NCBI GenBank assembly: GCA_903822435.1
Contig: CAIJPE010000127.1
Location: 1 to 41,244, forward strand
DNA: 41,244 nucleotides
Reading direction: 5' to 3'
Source of the DNA: an uncultured beta proteobacterium
GTDB lineage: Bacteria; Pseudomonadota; Gammaproteobacteria; Burkholderiales; Burkholderiaceae_C
The position numbers were made by a program, and so were the translations under genes. Positions 8,649-16,358 of the stretch are shown piece by piece (positions within the stretch are counted from its first letter, which is position 1; each line of letters starts with the position of its first letter). A model generated the notes under the pieces. The model was not told the DNA's origin, searched no databases, and saw nothing but the letters and a program-made list of their open reading frames with translations.

Positions 8649-9399
8649 TTCCTGGTTGCTCCTGCTGCGGCCGGACAGAGTCACGCTCCGTCGTCACCGA
8701 CCGGGCCTGCGTGGCCGCGGCTTCGAAGAGCACCCCTTGCCGATCGACCCGCCGTCCTCGGACTTCGAAGAGGTCTGCGAGCGCGCCCTGCCGGCCTTGC
8801 GGAACGCGTTGGCATCGTCCGCAGTGGGAGGCAGCCTGCGCGTGCTGGTGGGCGACAGATGGACACGCGTCCAGGTCATCGAAGGCAATTTCTATCGCCT
8901 GAATGACCGCCAGATCGATCTGATGGCCGAGGTTGCGTTGCAGGAAGTACTGGACCACACCCCGGCCCGGTCAGCCTACCGTTGGCAGATCCAACGCGGC
9001 GGTGGCCACCTTTTCGCGAGCGGCATGATGCCGGGGGTGGCCGAGCGCGCAGGCCGCCTGGGCGCCGATCTGGGCCTGGGTCGGGTGTCGGTCTCCACAC
9101 ACTTTGCGGTTGCGTGGAACGACTCGGCCAACCCCATCGTGGGCCGCGACACGGGCGTATTCGCAGTGGTGGCGGGCCAATACGCCTCGGTGGCCTGGGT
9201 GTCGAACGGCATCCTGACCGGCATCACACAGGCAGGCCTGCCCTCCGGCGCCGACGCCTTGGATCGGCGCGTGGACCGCGACATGGCCGCATGGGGGGTG
9301 GATGTCGATGCGGGGCTGAAGTTTGTGCTGGCCGGCAGTGAGACGCCGGCGTCGGCTCGCTGGCAGCGGTACGACCTGTTCAAGAGGACCGTCGCGTGA
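8629..9399 (+). CDS. Secretion-cluster protein at the PilM/GspL position
   Basis: This 256-residue protein has no transmembrane segment or signal peptide and I do not recognise a named family with certainty. Its N-terminus (LLLLRPDRVTLRR) and its repeated strand-helix pattern recall the actin-like cytoplasmic fold of PilM and GspL, and it stands just where that component belongs, between the ATPase and a one-pass membrane protein. It would then link GspE to the inner-membrane platform. No ATP-binding phosphate loop is clear, so the fold may be degenerate. I chose the GTG at 8629, with GATGAG upstream; an ATG at 8617 is also possible. Either start lies inside the end of gspE (overlap 20 or 32 bases), and the stop overlaps the next GTG. 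Reality of the gene is firm, function is contextual. Confidence 0.7.
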   Translation: MSRLWSDSWLLLLRPDRVTLRRHRPGLRGRGFEEHPLPIDPPSSDFEEVCERALPALRNALASSAVGGSLRVLVGDRWTRVQVIEGNFYRLNDRQIDLMAEVALQEVLDHTPARSAYRWQIQRGGGHLFASGMMPGVAERAGRLGADLGLGRVSVSTHFAVAWNDSANPIVGRDTGVFAVVAGQYASVAWVSNGILTGITQAGLPSGADALDRRVDRDMAAWGVDVDAGLKFVLAGSETPASARWQRYDLFKRTVA

Positions 9400-9929
9400 A
9401 CCGACAAGACCTTCACATGGAATTCGGTTCGGGCCAGCGCACCTGGCGGCCGCAGCGCCTGGGGTGGCTGATTCCCGCCCTGGCGCTGCTGGCGCTGGGC
9501 GGTTGGCAAGTCGGCCTGACGCTACGGGCCAGGGCTGGCGAGCGACAGGCCGCTGAAGGCCGGATGAGCGCGGCGAAATCTGCGGCTGCCCGCCTGGCCG
9601 CCGCCGCAGATCCCAAGGCCGAACTGCGCAACGCGGCCACGGACAGGCTGGCTTTGCGGCTGAATCGTCCCTGGGCAGGCCTGCTGGAGATTTTCGAATC
9701 GGCCGACACACAAAAGGTCGCTGTGCTCGTCGTCCAACCGAACCTGCAGACTGGCTTGATCCAGGTGGTCCTCGAAGCCGCGTCACTGGACGATGCGGTG
9801 GACTACTTTCAGACCCTGCAGCGCGATGAACATTTGAGCACCGTCACGCTGGTCTCCCACGAGCGACAGGAAAGGACGCCGGGCTCTCCCGTGCGCGTCC
9901 AGCTCACGGCCAACTGGAAGGCAAAGTGA
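9396..9929 (+). CDS. One-pass inner-membrane secretion protein, PilN/GspL-C-terminal-like
   Basis: The product is 177 residues with a cytoplasmic N-terminus (about 1-22), one transmembrane helix (about 23-45) and an Ala/Arg-rich coiled-coil-prone segment (about 47-85). A small periplasmic alpha/beta domain follows (about 90-175), with LIQVVLEAASLDDAVDYFQTLQ as its core. This layout matches PilN and the membrane-proximal part of GspL, which help build the inner-membrane platform around the pseudopilus. The GTG start overlaps the previous TGA, and the stop overlaps the next start. Sequence similarity is too low to assign a symbol from inspection. The order after it (PilO-like, PilP-like, secretin) supports the PilN-like reading. 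Confidence 0.68.
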   Translation: MNRQDLHMEFGSGQRTWRPQRLGWLIPALALLALGGWQVGLTLRARAGERQAAEGRMSAAKSAAARLAAAADPKAELRNAATDRLALRLNRPWAGLLEIFESADTQKVAVLVVQPNLQTGLIQVVLEAASLDDAVDYFQTLQRDEHLSTVTLVSHERQERTPGSPVRVQLTANWKAK

Positions 9930-10447
9930 TGCAAGGCTCCTGGAGCTTGGTTCTGTTCATCCAGCGGCGAGTGGGCTGGGTACCGGCGCTCAGCCTGTTG
10001 CTGGGTGGCCTGGGCCTGCTGGCCTTGGCTTGGGCCGCGCAGGCACCGGCCATCTCACCACACCCCCAGACCGAAGCCGCCAAGCTGCAGCCCGTCCCGC
10101 AAGCCCCTCCGCCCGCACGCTGGCAGACCTTCATCGGTCAACTGCCAGAGCCCAGGCAACTGGGTGAGGATCTGCATCAGGTCTTCAAGCTGGCCGCCCG
10201 GCATGGCGTCCAGCTGCCACGTGGTGAATATCAACTTCAGCACGATGCACAGGCGCAGGTGACGATGTTCGTGGCCAGCTTTCCGATCAGCGAATCTTAT
10301 GGACAGATGCGCGGGTTCATGGCCGAAGTCCTGAACAGCCTGCCCCATGTCGCACTGGACGACCTGGCCATGGAGCGAGACGCTGCGGACCAGGCCGTGA
10401 TTGGCGCTCGACTGAAGTTCACCTTCCTTTATCAGGACCGCCGATGA
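9929..10447 (+). CDS. One-pass inner-membrane secretion protein, PilO/GspM-like
   Basis: This 172-residue protein has a short cytoplasmic start, one transmembrane helix (about 15-37), a Pro/Ala-rich spacer (about 40-65) and a periplasmic ferredoxin-like domain (about 70-170). In that domain ARHGVQLPRGEY and GQMRGFMAEVLNSLPHVALDDL resemble PilO/GspM strands and helices. PilO and GspM pair with PilN and GspL to organise the platform. The ATG at 9929 shares one base with the previous stop; a GTG three bases earlier is equally placed. The ATGA overlap with the next gene indicates coupling. Family membership is inferred from layout and gene order. Confidence 0.66.
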   Translation: MQGSWSLVLFIQRRVGWVPALSLLLGGLGLLALAWAAQAPAISPHPQTEAAKLQPVPQAPPPARWQTFIGQLPEPRQLGEDLHQVFKLAARHGVQLPRGEYQLQHDAQAQVTMFVASFPISESYGQMRGFMAEVLNSLPHVALDDLAMERDAADQAVIGARLKFTFLYQDRR

Positions 10448-11022
10448 GCAGCGTGCGTCCCTGGATGAAAGTCTTGCTGTGGGCTGTGGCAGCCGTGACA
10501 GCCGCTGGCTGGGGCTGGCGCACCTGGAGTGCGACCCATCTCGACGATCCGGCCGATCTGCTGATGCCGCGCGGCGAGCGCAAGCCCGCACAGACAGGTC
10601 CTGTGAAGCTGAAGGATCAGGCTGGCGAGTCGAACGACGGCCTTGCCGATGCCGATGCGGGCCCCGCGCTGCGACTGCGCTGGGATCATGAACCGATCAA
10701 CATCTTCAGACCGCATCGTTGGTTCACGGCGCCCGCGCCGCCGCCCCCGGCACCCCCGCCGGCGCCAACGGCACCGCCCGTGATGGTGCCGCAGCCGGTG
10801 ACGGTGCCAACGCCACCATTCGTCATCATCGGGCGCATCGACACCGGGGCCGATGCCGCCAAAGTCTTCATCAATCAGCGTGAGTCCTTGCAGGTCGTTG
10901 GCGAGGGCGATGTCATCGATAGGACCTTCCGGATAGACGCCATCACCAGCAACACCATGCAGCTGACCTATTTGCCGACCCAACAGGTCGTGACATTGCC
11001 TGTCGCCGGAGTGCCGCGATGA
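10444..11022 (+). CDS. GspC/PilP-like inner-membrane to secretin linker protein
   Basis: This 192-residue protein has an N-terminal transmembrane helix (about 8-27), then a charged periplasmic stretch and the segment INIFRP (around 81-86). A long proline-rich linker follows (about 95-125, a run of Pro/Ala/Val) and then a small beta domain (about 126-188) beginning PFVIIGRID. That domain resembles the homology region of GspC and the beta domain of PilP, which contact the secretin N-terminal domains and carry substrate or assembly signals across the periplasm. It overlaps both neighbours by four bases and stands immediately before the secretin gene, the usual place for gspC or pilP. Confidence 0.72.
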   Translation: MSSVRPWMKVLLWAVAAVTAAGWGWRTWSATHLDDPADLLMPRGERKPAQTGPVKLKDQAGESNDGLADADAGPALRLRWDHEPINIFRPHRWFTAPAPPPPAPPPAPTAPPVMVPQPVTVPTPPFVIIGRIDTGADAAKVFINQRESLQVVGEGDVIDRTFRIDAITSNTMQLTYLPTQQVVTLPVAGVPR

Positions 11023-13157
11023 CCTCTAGACTTGCCCTTCTTTGCCGTCTCTCCCACTTGCCCAGGCCCTGCGCTGCAGCCGTCGTGAAACCGGTCCTCT
11101 TGAGCGCCGTGGTCCTGCTGGCCGGCTGCGCAGCAACACGCATGCACGATGAGGGCTTGAGCCTGCTGCAGGAAGGCAAGCCTGAATTGGCAATCGAGAA
11201 GCTCCAGACTGCGGTCAAGATGGAGCCCTCGAACGCGCGCTTCGAGATCGATCTGCTGAAGGAGAAGGCCGCCTACTCGCGCGATCTGGCTCGCCGTGGC
11301 AACGCAGCCCGCGAGGAGAAGCGCTTCGACGACGCCGCCGATCTGTACCAGCGCGCGCTGCAATTCAATGCTGACAACGGATCAGCCTCCCAGGCGCTCA
11401 ACGCGCTGCGGGTCCGTGCGCGGGTCGAACGTGCGACGGCCGACGCAGAGGCGCTGCTTCAGGAGGGGCAATTTGAATCCGCTGCAGCCCAGTTGCGCAA
11501 GGCTCGCGAACTGGCACCGGCCAGCGCCGACCTGAATTCCTTGCAACAGAAGATCGACGAAGCCCGCGACAATGCCGCTCAGGCCAAGGCCACCCAAGCC
11601 GCAGCACAGTCGGTGTTGAAGAAGTCGGTGTCGCTTCAATTTCGCGATGCCGGCATCAAGATGGTCTTCGAAGCCTTGGCCCGGACCACCGGGCTCAATG
11701 TCATCTTCGACCGGGACGTGCGTGCGGACCTGAAGACCACGATCTTCGTCCACAACGCCTCGGTGGAAGACACAGTCGACCTCATCCTGATGCAGAACCA
11801 GCTCGAGAAGCGCGTGCTGAATCCGACGTCGCTGTTCATCTACCCTGCGACCGCGTCGAAGCAGAAGGAGTACCAGGACCTGGTGATCAAGACCTTCCTG
11901 ATCACCAATGCCGACCCGAAGTACCTCCAGACGCTGCTGAAGAGCGTGCTGAAGCTCAAGGATGTCTCCATCGATGAACGCACCGGCATGATGGTGGTTC
12001 GCGATACGGCAGACGGCGTGGCGCTGGCGACCAAGCTGGTGGCGGCACACGATGTGCCGGATGCAGAAGTGATGCTCGAGGTCGAAGTGCTCGAAGTTTC
12101 TGCCGACCGTATCCAGAACCTGGGGCTGCAGTTGCCGGACACCGTCACGTTCTCGCCTGGCGGGGGCACCGGCACTTCGGGCAGCCAGACCATCAGCAGT
12201 CTGCGCGCACTGAACCGGTCATCCATCCTGGTTTCGCCGCTGTCGGCAACCCTGAACCTGAAGCTCCAGGACACGGACTCGAATCTTCTGGCCAGCCCGA
12301 GGATCCGTGCGCGAAACAAGGAAAAGGCCCGCATCGTCATCGGTGATCGTGTCCCGACCATCACCAACACCGTCACGCCGGTGCAGACCGGCACACCGGT
12401 GATCACGGGCACCGTGACCTACCAGGAGGTCGGCCTGAAGCTCGAGTTCGAGCCCACGGTCTATGCCGACAACGACGTGGGCATCAAGATCAGCCTGGAG
12501 GTCAGCAACATCGTTCAGCAATTCACCGACGCGCAGGGCGGGCGCTCTTACCAGATCGGCACCCGCAACGCCCAAACCTCGCTGCGCCTTCACGATGGCG
12601 ACACGCAGATCCTCGGGGGCCTGATTTCCGACCAGGATCGAAACACGGCGTCCAAGGTACCCGGCCTGGGCCAGCTGCCCGTGGCCGGTCGGATCTTCTC
12701 GAACAACAACGGTGATCACGTCAAGTCCGAGATCATCCTGTCGATCACGCCACGCATCGTGCGAGGGCTTGCCCGAAGCGACCCGGCAAACCGCGAGATG
12801 TTCAGCGGCACCGATGCCGGCCTTCGCGAGCGGCCGATGCGCCTGGATACGACTGGCGAGATCCGCCTGCCCGCGACCTTGCCGGCCACCCCGCCAGCCG
12901 GTGCGGCCGCTCGACCTTCAGCGACGGCGCCAGGCCCCGCCGCCGCTGCAGCGGCGCCCAGCGACGCTTCGGCGGGAGGTTCAGCCGCCGGCGGCGAGAA
13001 CGGCCAGCCCTTGTCGGCGGCACAACAGCTGCGCAACATGCGCCGTCCCCAGGTGGTGCCGTACCTGGGTCAGGCACCGCAGCCACCCAATCGGCCGGCC
13101 TCGGCAGCCGAGGGGACGCCGGCGACGCCGACACCGGGCCCAGACGCCCCACGTTAG
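11019..13157 (+). CDS. gspD: Outer-membrane secretin with N-terminal TPR region, lipoprotein
   Basis: This 712-residue protein starts with a lipoprotein signal (lipobox LLAGC at about residues 35-39). TPR-like helical repeats follow at about 45-190, including EGKPELAIEKLQTAV and EEKRFDDAADLYQRAL. Secretin N-domains come next (about 200-350; the VSLQFRDAGIKMVFEALA segment is an STN/N0-type start), then the secretin beta-barrel (about 365-585) with the conserved VPGLGQLPVAGRIF stretch. A long Pro/Ala/Gly-rich tail (about 620-712) follows. It forms the outer-membrane gate. The fusion of TPRs to the secretin is seen in MshL-like and some atypical type II systems, and probably makes a separate pilotin unnecessary. 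It overlaps the GspC/PilP-like gene by four bases. Confidence 0.92.
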   Translation: MTSRLALLCRLSHLPRPCAAAVVKPVLLSAVVLLAGCAATRMHDEGLSLLQEGKPELAIEKLQTAVKMEPSNARFEIDLLKEKAAYSRDLARRGNAAREEKRFDDAADLYQRALQFNADNGSASQALNALRVRARVERATADAEALLQEGQFESAAAQLRKARELAPASADLNSLQQKIDEARDNAAQAKATQAAAQSVLKKSVSLQFRDAGIKMVFEALARTTGLNVIFDRDVRADLKTTIFVHNASVEDTVDLILMQNQLEKRVLNPTSLFIYPATASKQKEYQDLVIKTFLITNADPKYLQTLLKSVLKLKDVSIDERTGMMVVRDTADGVALATKLVAAHDVPDAEVMLEVEVLEVSADRIQNLGLQLPDTVTFSPGGGTGTSGSQTISSLRALNRSSILVSPLSATLNLKLQDTDSNLLASPRIRARNKEKARIVIGDRVPTITNTVTPVQTGTPVITGTVTYQEVGLKLEFEPTVYADNDVGIKISLEVSNIVQQFTDAQGGRSYQIGTRNAQTSLRLHDGDTQILGGLISDQDRNTASKVPGLGQLPVAGRIFSNNNGDHVKSEIILSITPRIVRGLARSDPANREMFSGTDAGLRERPMRLDTTGEIRLPATLPATPPAGAAARPSATAPGPAAAAAAPSDASAGGSAAGGENGQPLSAAQQLRNMRRPQVVPYLGQAPQPPNRPASAAEGTPATPTPGPDAPR

Positions 13158-13184
13158 GCAGGCCTCCACCGTGCAGAGCCTTCG

Positions 13185-13736
13185 GTGAAATCCAACCGCA
13201 CCCGGCGCGCCCAAGGCGCTTTGCCGCCCTCGAGCACCGGCTTCACCCTGATCGAGCTGTTGGTCACGCTGACGCTGGTCGGGCTGCTGGCCTTGGTCGC
13301 ACTGCCCCTGGCCGAGGTCTCCGCCGTGCGCAGCAAGGAAGCGGAACTGCGGTCCGCCCTGCGCTCGATTCGGGTCGCAATCGACGCCTACAAAGCGGCT
13401 TCGGACGCGGGCGAGATCCCCAAGGAGACCGGCGAGTCGGGCTATCCACCGTCGCTGGCGGTGCTGGCCTCGGGCGTCGATCGCAAACTGCGTGCAGGCA
13501 TGGGTTCGCCGGCTTCTGCCGCCTCGGGTCCAGCACCCGCTCGGCGTCTGTATTTCCTGCGGAGAGTGCCGCGCGATCCTTTCGCGGAAGACGATACCCT
13601 GCCCGACGACAAGACCTGGGAGTTGCGCAGCTATCGCAGTGCTGCTGACCGACCCGAAGCCGGGGAGGACGTCTTCGATGTCAGTTCCCGCTCGCGCCGC
13701 ATCGGCATGAACGGTGTGCCCCATAACAAATGGTGA
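13185..13736 (+). CDS. Pseudopilin (GspG/H-like)
   Basis: This 183-residue protein has a prepilin signal: a basic leader of about 19 residues ending in Gly, then FTLIELL with Glu at +5 and a hydrophobic helix. The body contains a GYPPSLAVLASGV segment and a VPRDPFAEDD segment similar to the PPDPWG turn of GspG, but it lacks the calcium-loop consensus. It is probably a minor pseudopilin at the pilus tip. The start is the GTG at 13185, 27 bases after the secretin stop; no better start precedes the prepilin leader. The reading frame overlaps the next pseudopilin gene by seven bases. Confidence 0.82.
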   Translation: MKSNRTRRAQGALPPSSTGFTLIELLVTLTLVGLLALVALPLAEVSAVRSKEAELRSALRSIRVAIDAYKAASDAGEIPKETGESGYPPSLAVLASGVDRKLRAGMGSPASAASGPAPARRLYFLRRVPRDPFAEDDTLPDDKTWELRSYRSAADRPEAGEDVFDVSSRSRRIGMNGVPHNKW

Positions 13737-14200
13737 TCATGCGAGCCCCCAAGTGGAAATGCAAAGCGCGCAGGGTCACAGGATTCACCCTGATCGAGCT
13801 GATCGTCGTGATGACGCTGATCGCGCTGTTGCTGACCATCGCCGTGCCGCGCTATTTCAAGGTGGTCGATGCCGGCAAGTTGAAGGTTCAGCGTCAAAAC
13901 ATCGCGGTGATGCGTGACGCGCTCGACAAGTACAACGCCGACCAGGGGCGGTATCCGGACCGTTTGCAGGATCTGGTCGACAAGCGCTACCTGCGCGACA
14001 TCCCCATCGATCCCGTCAGTGACTCGGCCGAGTGGGTGATCGTGGCTCCGCCATCCGAACGTCCAGGAACGGTGTACGACGTGCAGCCACCGGCCGTGGC
14101 CAGCCCGGAGGGCAATCCTCCGGCGACCCCGGTCGCACCTGCGGCACCGCTGCCACCCGAGGCGGCACCCGCCACAAACGACACATTACCGGGGAACTGA
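13730..14200 (+). CDS. Pseudopilin (GspG-like)
   Basis: This 156-residue protein has a basic leader ending RVTG, then FTLIELIVVM with Glu at +5. A GspG-like body follows (DALDKYNADQGRYPDRLQDL, then DIPIDPVSDSAEW) and a Pro/Ala-rich tail of about 45 residues. The tail replaces the calcium-binding C-terminus of the major pseudopilin, so it is more likely a minor or alternative subunit. Start choice is ATG 13730, which overlaps the previous gene; GTG 13733 and ATG 13739 are close alternatives. Confidence 0.82.
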   Translation: MVIMRAPKWKCKARRVTGFTLIELIVVMTLIALLLTIAVPRYFKVVDAGKLKVQRQNIAVMRDALDKYNADQGRYPDRLQDLVDKRYLRDIPIDPVSDSAEWVIVAPPSERPGTVYDVQPPAVASPEGNPPATPVAPAAPLPPEAAPATNDTLPGN

Positions 14201-14202
14201 CC

Positions 14203-14754
14203 TTGGGACGGTTCGCACACCGGCGCAAGGACAGCCTGGGCGTCGTGCTGCTGACCCTGATGATCGCGCTGACCCTCGGTGCCTGGGCCACTTTGGGGGC
14301 TGCCCAGATGTGGGAGCTTGAGCGGCGTCGGGATCAGGAGCAGGAACTGCTCTACGACGGCGAGCAGTTCATCAAGGCCATCCAGCGCTTTTACTACGCA
14401 GCGCCGCCTGGGCAACTCAGGCGATTGCCGCTCAGCCTGGAAGAACTGCTGGAGGACAACCGATATCCCGTTCCCGTCAGGCACTTGCGGCGGATTTATG
14501 TCGATCCCATCACGGGTCGTCCCGACTGGGTGTTGGAGCGGACGGGCCGGGCAATAGGCGTACACAGCGCATCGGATGCCAAGCCCCTCAAACGAGCAAA
14601 CTTTCCCTTGGCGCTCTCGGGTTTCGAAGGCAAGTTGTCCTACGGAGAATGGGTCTTTACTTTCGTGCCGCCTTTGCGCGCCGACGCCGGGCTTCCCGCC
14701 CCTACCGCGCGGCCCTCGTTGCCAACCTTGCCTACGAAGCCCAGGCAACGCTGA
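14203..14754 (+). CDS. Secretion-cluster protein with GspK-like N-terminus
   Basis: This 183-residue protein starts at TTG 14203, three bases after the previous stop, with GGGGAA upstream as the ribosome site. The N-terminus is a short basic leader, DSLG, then a hydrophobic helix beginning VVLLTLMIAL. This resembles the GspK type of prepilin signal, which also lacks the Glu at +5. The body contains FYYAAPPG, LPLSLEELLEDNRYP and a YVDPITGRPDW segment similar to those of pseudopilin-like proteins of secretion clusters. It is probably the tip or capping pseudopilin that closes the operon. No known GspK domain is evident beyond the N-terminus, so the name is by analogy only. Confidence 0.7.
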   Translation: MGRFAHRRKDSLGVVLLTLMIALTLGAWATLGAAQMWELERRRDQEQELLYDGEQFIKAIQRFYYAAPPGQLRRLPLSLEELLEDNRYPVPVRHLRRIYVDPITGRPDWVLERTGRAIGVHSASDAKPLKRANFPLALSGFEGKLSYGEWVFTFVPPLRADAGLPAPTARPSLPTLPTKPRQR

Positions 14755-14960
14755 GCTGACGGTCGCTTGGGCAACAATGTCCATGTTTGTTGGCGATCGC
14801 AGTAGGGATTGCCGATGACTCCGCAACCGCCGCACCGATCGGTCCGTGCGCGATTCACGCAGGCGGCCTATCGCCAGCGGGTTCACCCCTAGTCAACAAC
14901 CCAGCTGCCCCGGCGCGTCGCTTGTGACAACGCCTGGGCCAGCACCTCGATGCAACCGGG

Positions 14961-16358
14961 TCACTTCCCGATGCAGAAGCGGCTGAAGATCTCGCCCAGC
15001 AGATCCTCGTTCGTGAACTCGCCCGTGATCTCGCCCAGGCCGTGGTGCGCCAGCCGGAGTTCCTCGGCCAGCAGGTCGAGCGCCGTGTCCCGGGCCCGGG
15101 CGTGCGCTTGCGCAGCCAGCAGGTGCTCGCGGGACCGGGTCAGGGCGTGCACGTGCCGGGCACGCGCCATCACGGGGTTCTCGGTGCCGGGTTGCCAGCC
15201 GGCCAGGCGCAGGATCGCCTCGCGCAGCGCGGCCAGTCCTTCGCCCGTCTGGGCCGAAATCGGCAGCCCCTGGACCCCTTGCGGGCGACCCGGCAAATCG
15301 GCCTTGTTGAAGACCTGGAGCACGGGCACGCCTTGCGGCAGGGTCCCGGCGATTTCCGCGTCGCAGGCTTCGTACGCAGGCTGCCCGCAGCGCGAAAGAT
15401 CGTGCAGGAAAACAACGGCATCGGCCTGCGCAATGGCTTGCCAGCTGCGCCCGATGCCGATGCGTTCGACTTCGTCGGCAGCCTGCGCGGGCGGCCTCAG
15501 GCCGGCGGTGTCGGTCAGGTGGATCGGCACGCCTTCGATCTGGATCGTCTCGGAGACCCGGTCGCGCGTCGTGCCGGGAATGGGCGTGACGATGGCCAGC
15601 TCGGCGCCGGCCAGTGCGTTGAGCAGCGAGCTCTTGCCCACGTTGGGCTGCCCTGCCAGCACCACGCGCAAGCCCTCGCGCAGCAAGGCACCCTGGCGGG
15701 CCTGGCCCAGCACGGCATCGAGCTGGTGCACCAGGCCGTCGAGCTGCTCCCGTGCGCCGGCCTTCTCGAGGAAGTCGATCTCTTCTTCGGGGAAGTCCAG
15801 GGTGGCCTCCACCAGCATGCGCAGGCGCACGATGCCTTCCGACAGCCGCCGCATCTCGGCCGAGAAAGCCCCGGTCAGCGACCGCGCGGCCGACCGGGCC
15901 GCGGCTTCGGTGCTGGCGTCGATCAGGTCGGCCACGGCCTCGGCCTGGGCCAGGTCGAGCTTGTCGTTGAGGAAGGCGCGCTCGGTGAATTCGCCGGGCG
16001 CTGCCAGCCGCAGGCCGGGCATGGCCTGCACGCAGCGGGCCATCAGGAGTTGCAACACCACGGGCCCGCCGTGCGCCTGCAGCTCGAGCACATCTTCGCC
16101 GGTGTAGGAGTGCGGAGCCGGAAAGTGGATGGCCAGGCCCTTGTCGATGGCCTGGCCGTCGGCGCCCAGAAACGGCAGCAGCGTGGCCTGGCGTGCCTGC
16201 AAGGTGCGTCCGCAGACCGCCTGGACCAGCAACGACAAGTCGGGCCCCGAGGCCCGCACCACGCCCACCGCGGCCCGTCCTGGCGCCGTGGCGATGGCCA
16301 CGATGGCCTCGCGCCCGGCTACTTGCCCAGGACGCCCAGCCGCTTGTTGATGAACCAC
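14961..16358 (-). CDS. mnmE: tRNA uridine-5-carboxymethylaminomethyl modification GTPase MnmE
   Basis: MnmE, with MnmG, modifies the wobble uridine of several tRNAs. Visible parts are the N-terminal tetrahydrofolate-binding domain ([14 protein letters not shown] onward), a helical domain and an inserted GTPase domain. The GTPase has G1 [10 protein letters not shown]2 PIPGTTRD, G3 DTAGL and G4 NKAD. The C-terminal FCIGK carries the essential Cys. The start is uncertain: no ATG or GTG lies just before [13 protein letters not shown] 16358 lies inside the end of yidC and gives 465 residues with an extra N-terminal stretch; GTG 16301 gives 446 residues and cuts the first strand short by two or three residues. 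It is the last gene of the leftward rpmH-rnpA-yidD-yidC-mnmE series. Confidence 0.93.
   Translation of the reverse strand: MVHQQAAGRPGQVAGREAIVAIATAPGRAAVGVVRASGPDLSLLVQAVCGRTLQARQATLLPFLGADGQAIDKGLAIHFPAPHSYTGEDVLELQAHGGPVVLQLLMARCVQAMPGLRLAAPGEFTERAFLNDKLDLAQAEAVADLIDASTEAAARSAARSLTGAFSAEMRRLSEGIVRLRMLVEATLDFPEEEIDFLEKAGAREQLDGLVHQLDAVLGQARQGALLREGLRVVLAGQPNVGKSSLLNALAGAELAIVTPIPGTTRDRVSETIQIEGVPIHLTDTAGLRPPAQAADEVERIGIGRSWQAIAQADAVVFLHDLSRCGQPAYEACDAEIAGTLPQGVPVLQVFNKADLPGRPQGVQGLPISAQTGEGLAALREAILRLAGWQPGTENPVMARARHVHALTRSREHLLAAQAHARARDTALDLLAEELRLAHHGLGEITGEFTNEDLLGEIFSRFCIGK

Noticed and set aside
14771..14793. Hairpin CAACAA/TTGTTG between the secretion cluster and mnmE as a convergent terminator
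   Set aside because: The stem is six mostly A/T pairs and no T-run follows. The position is right for a terminator, but the evidence is too weak.
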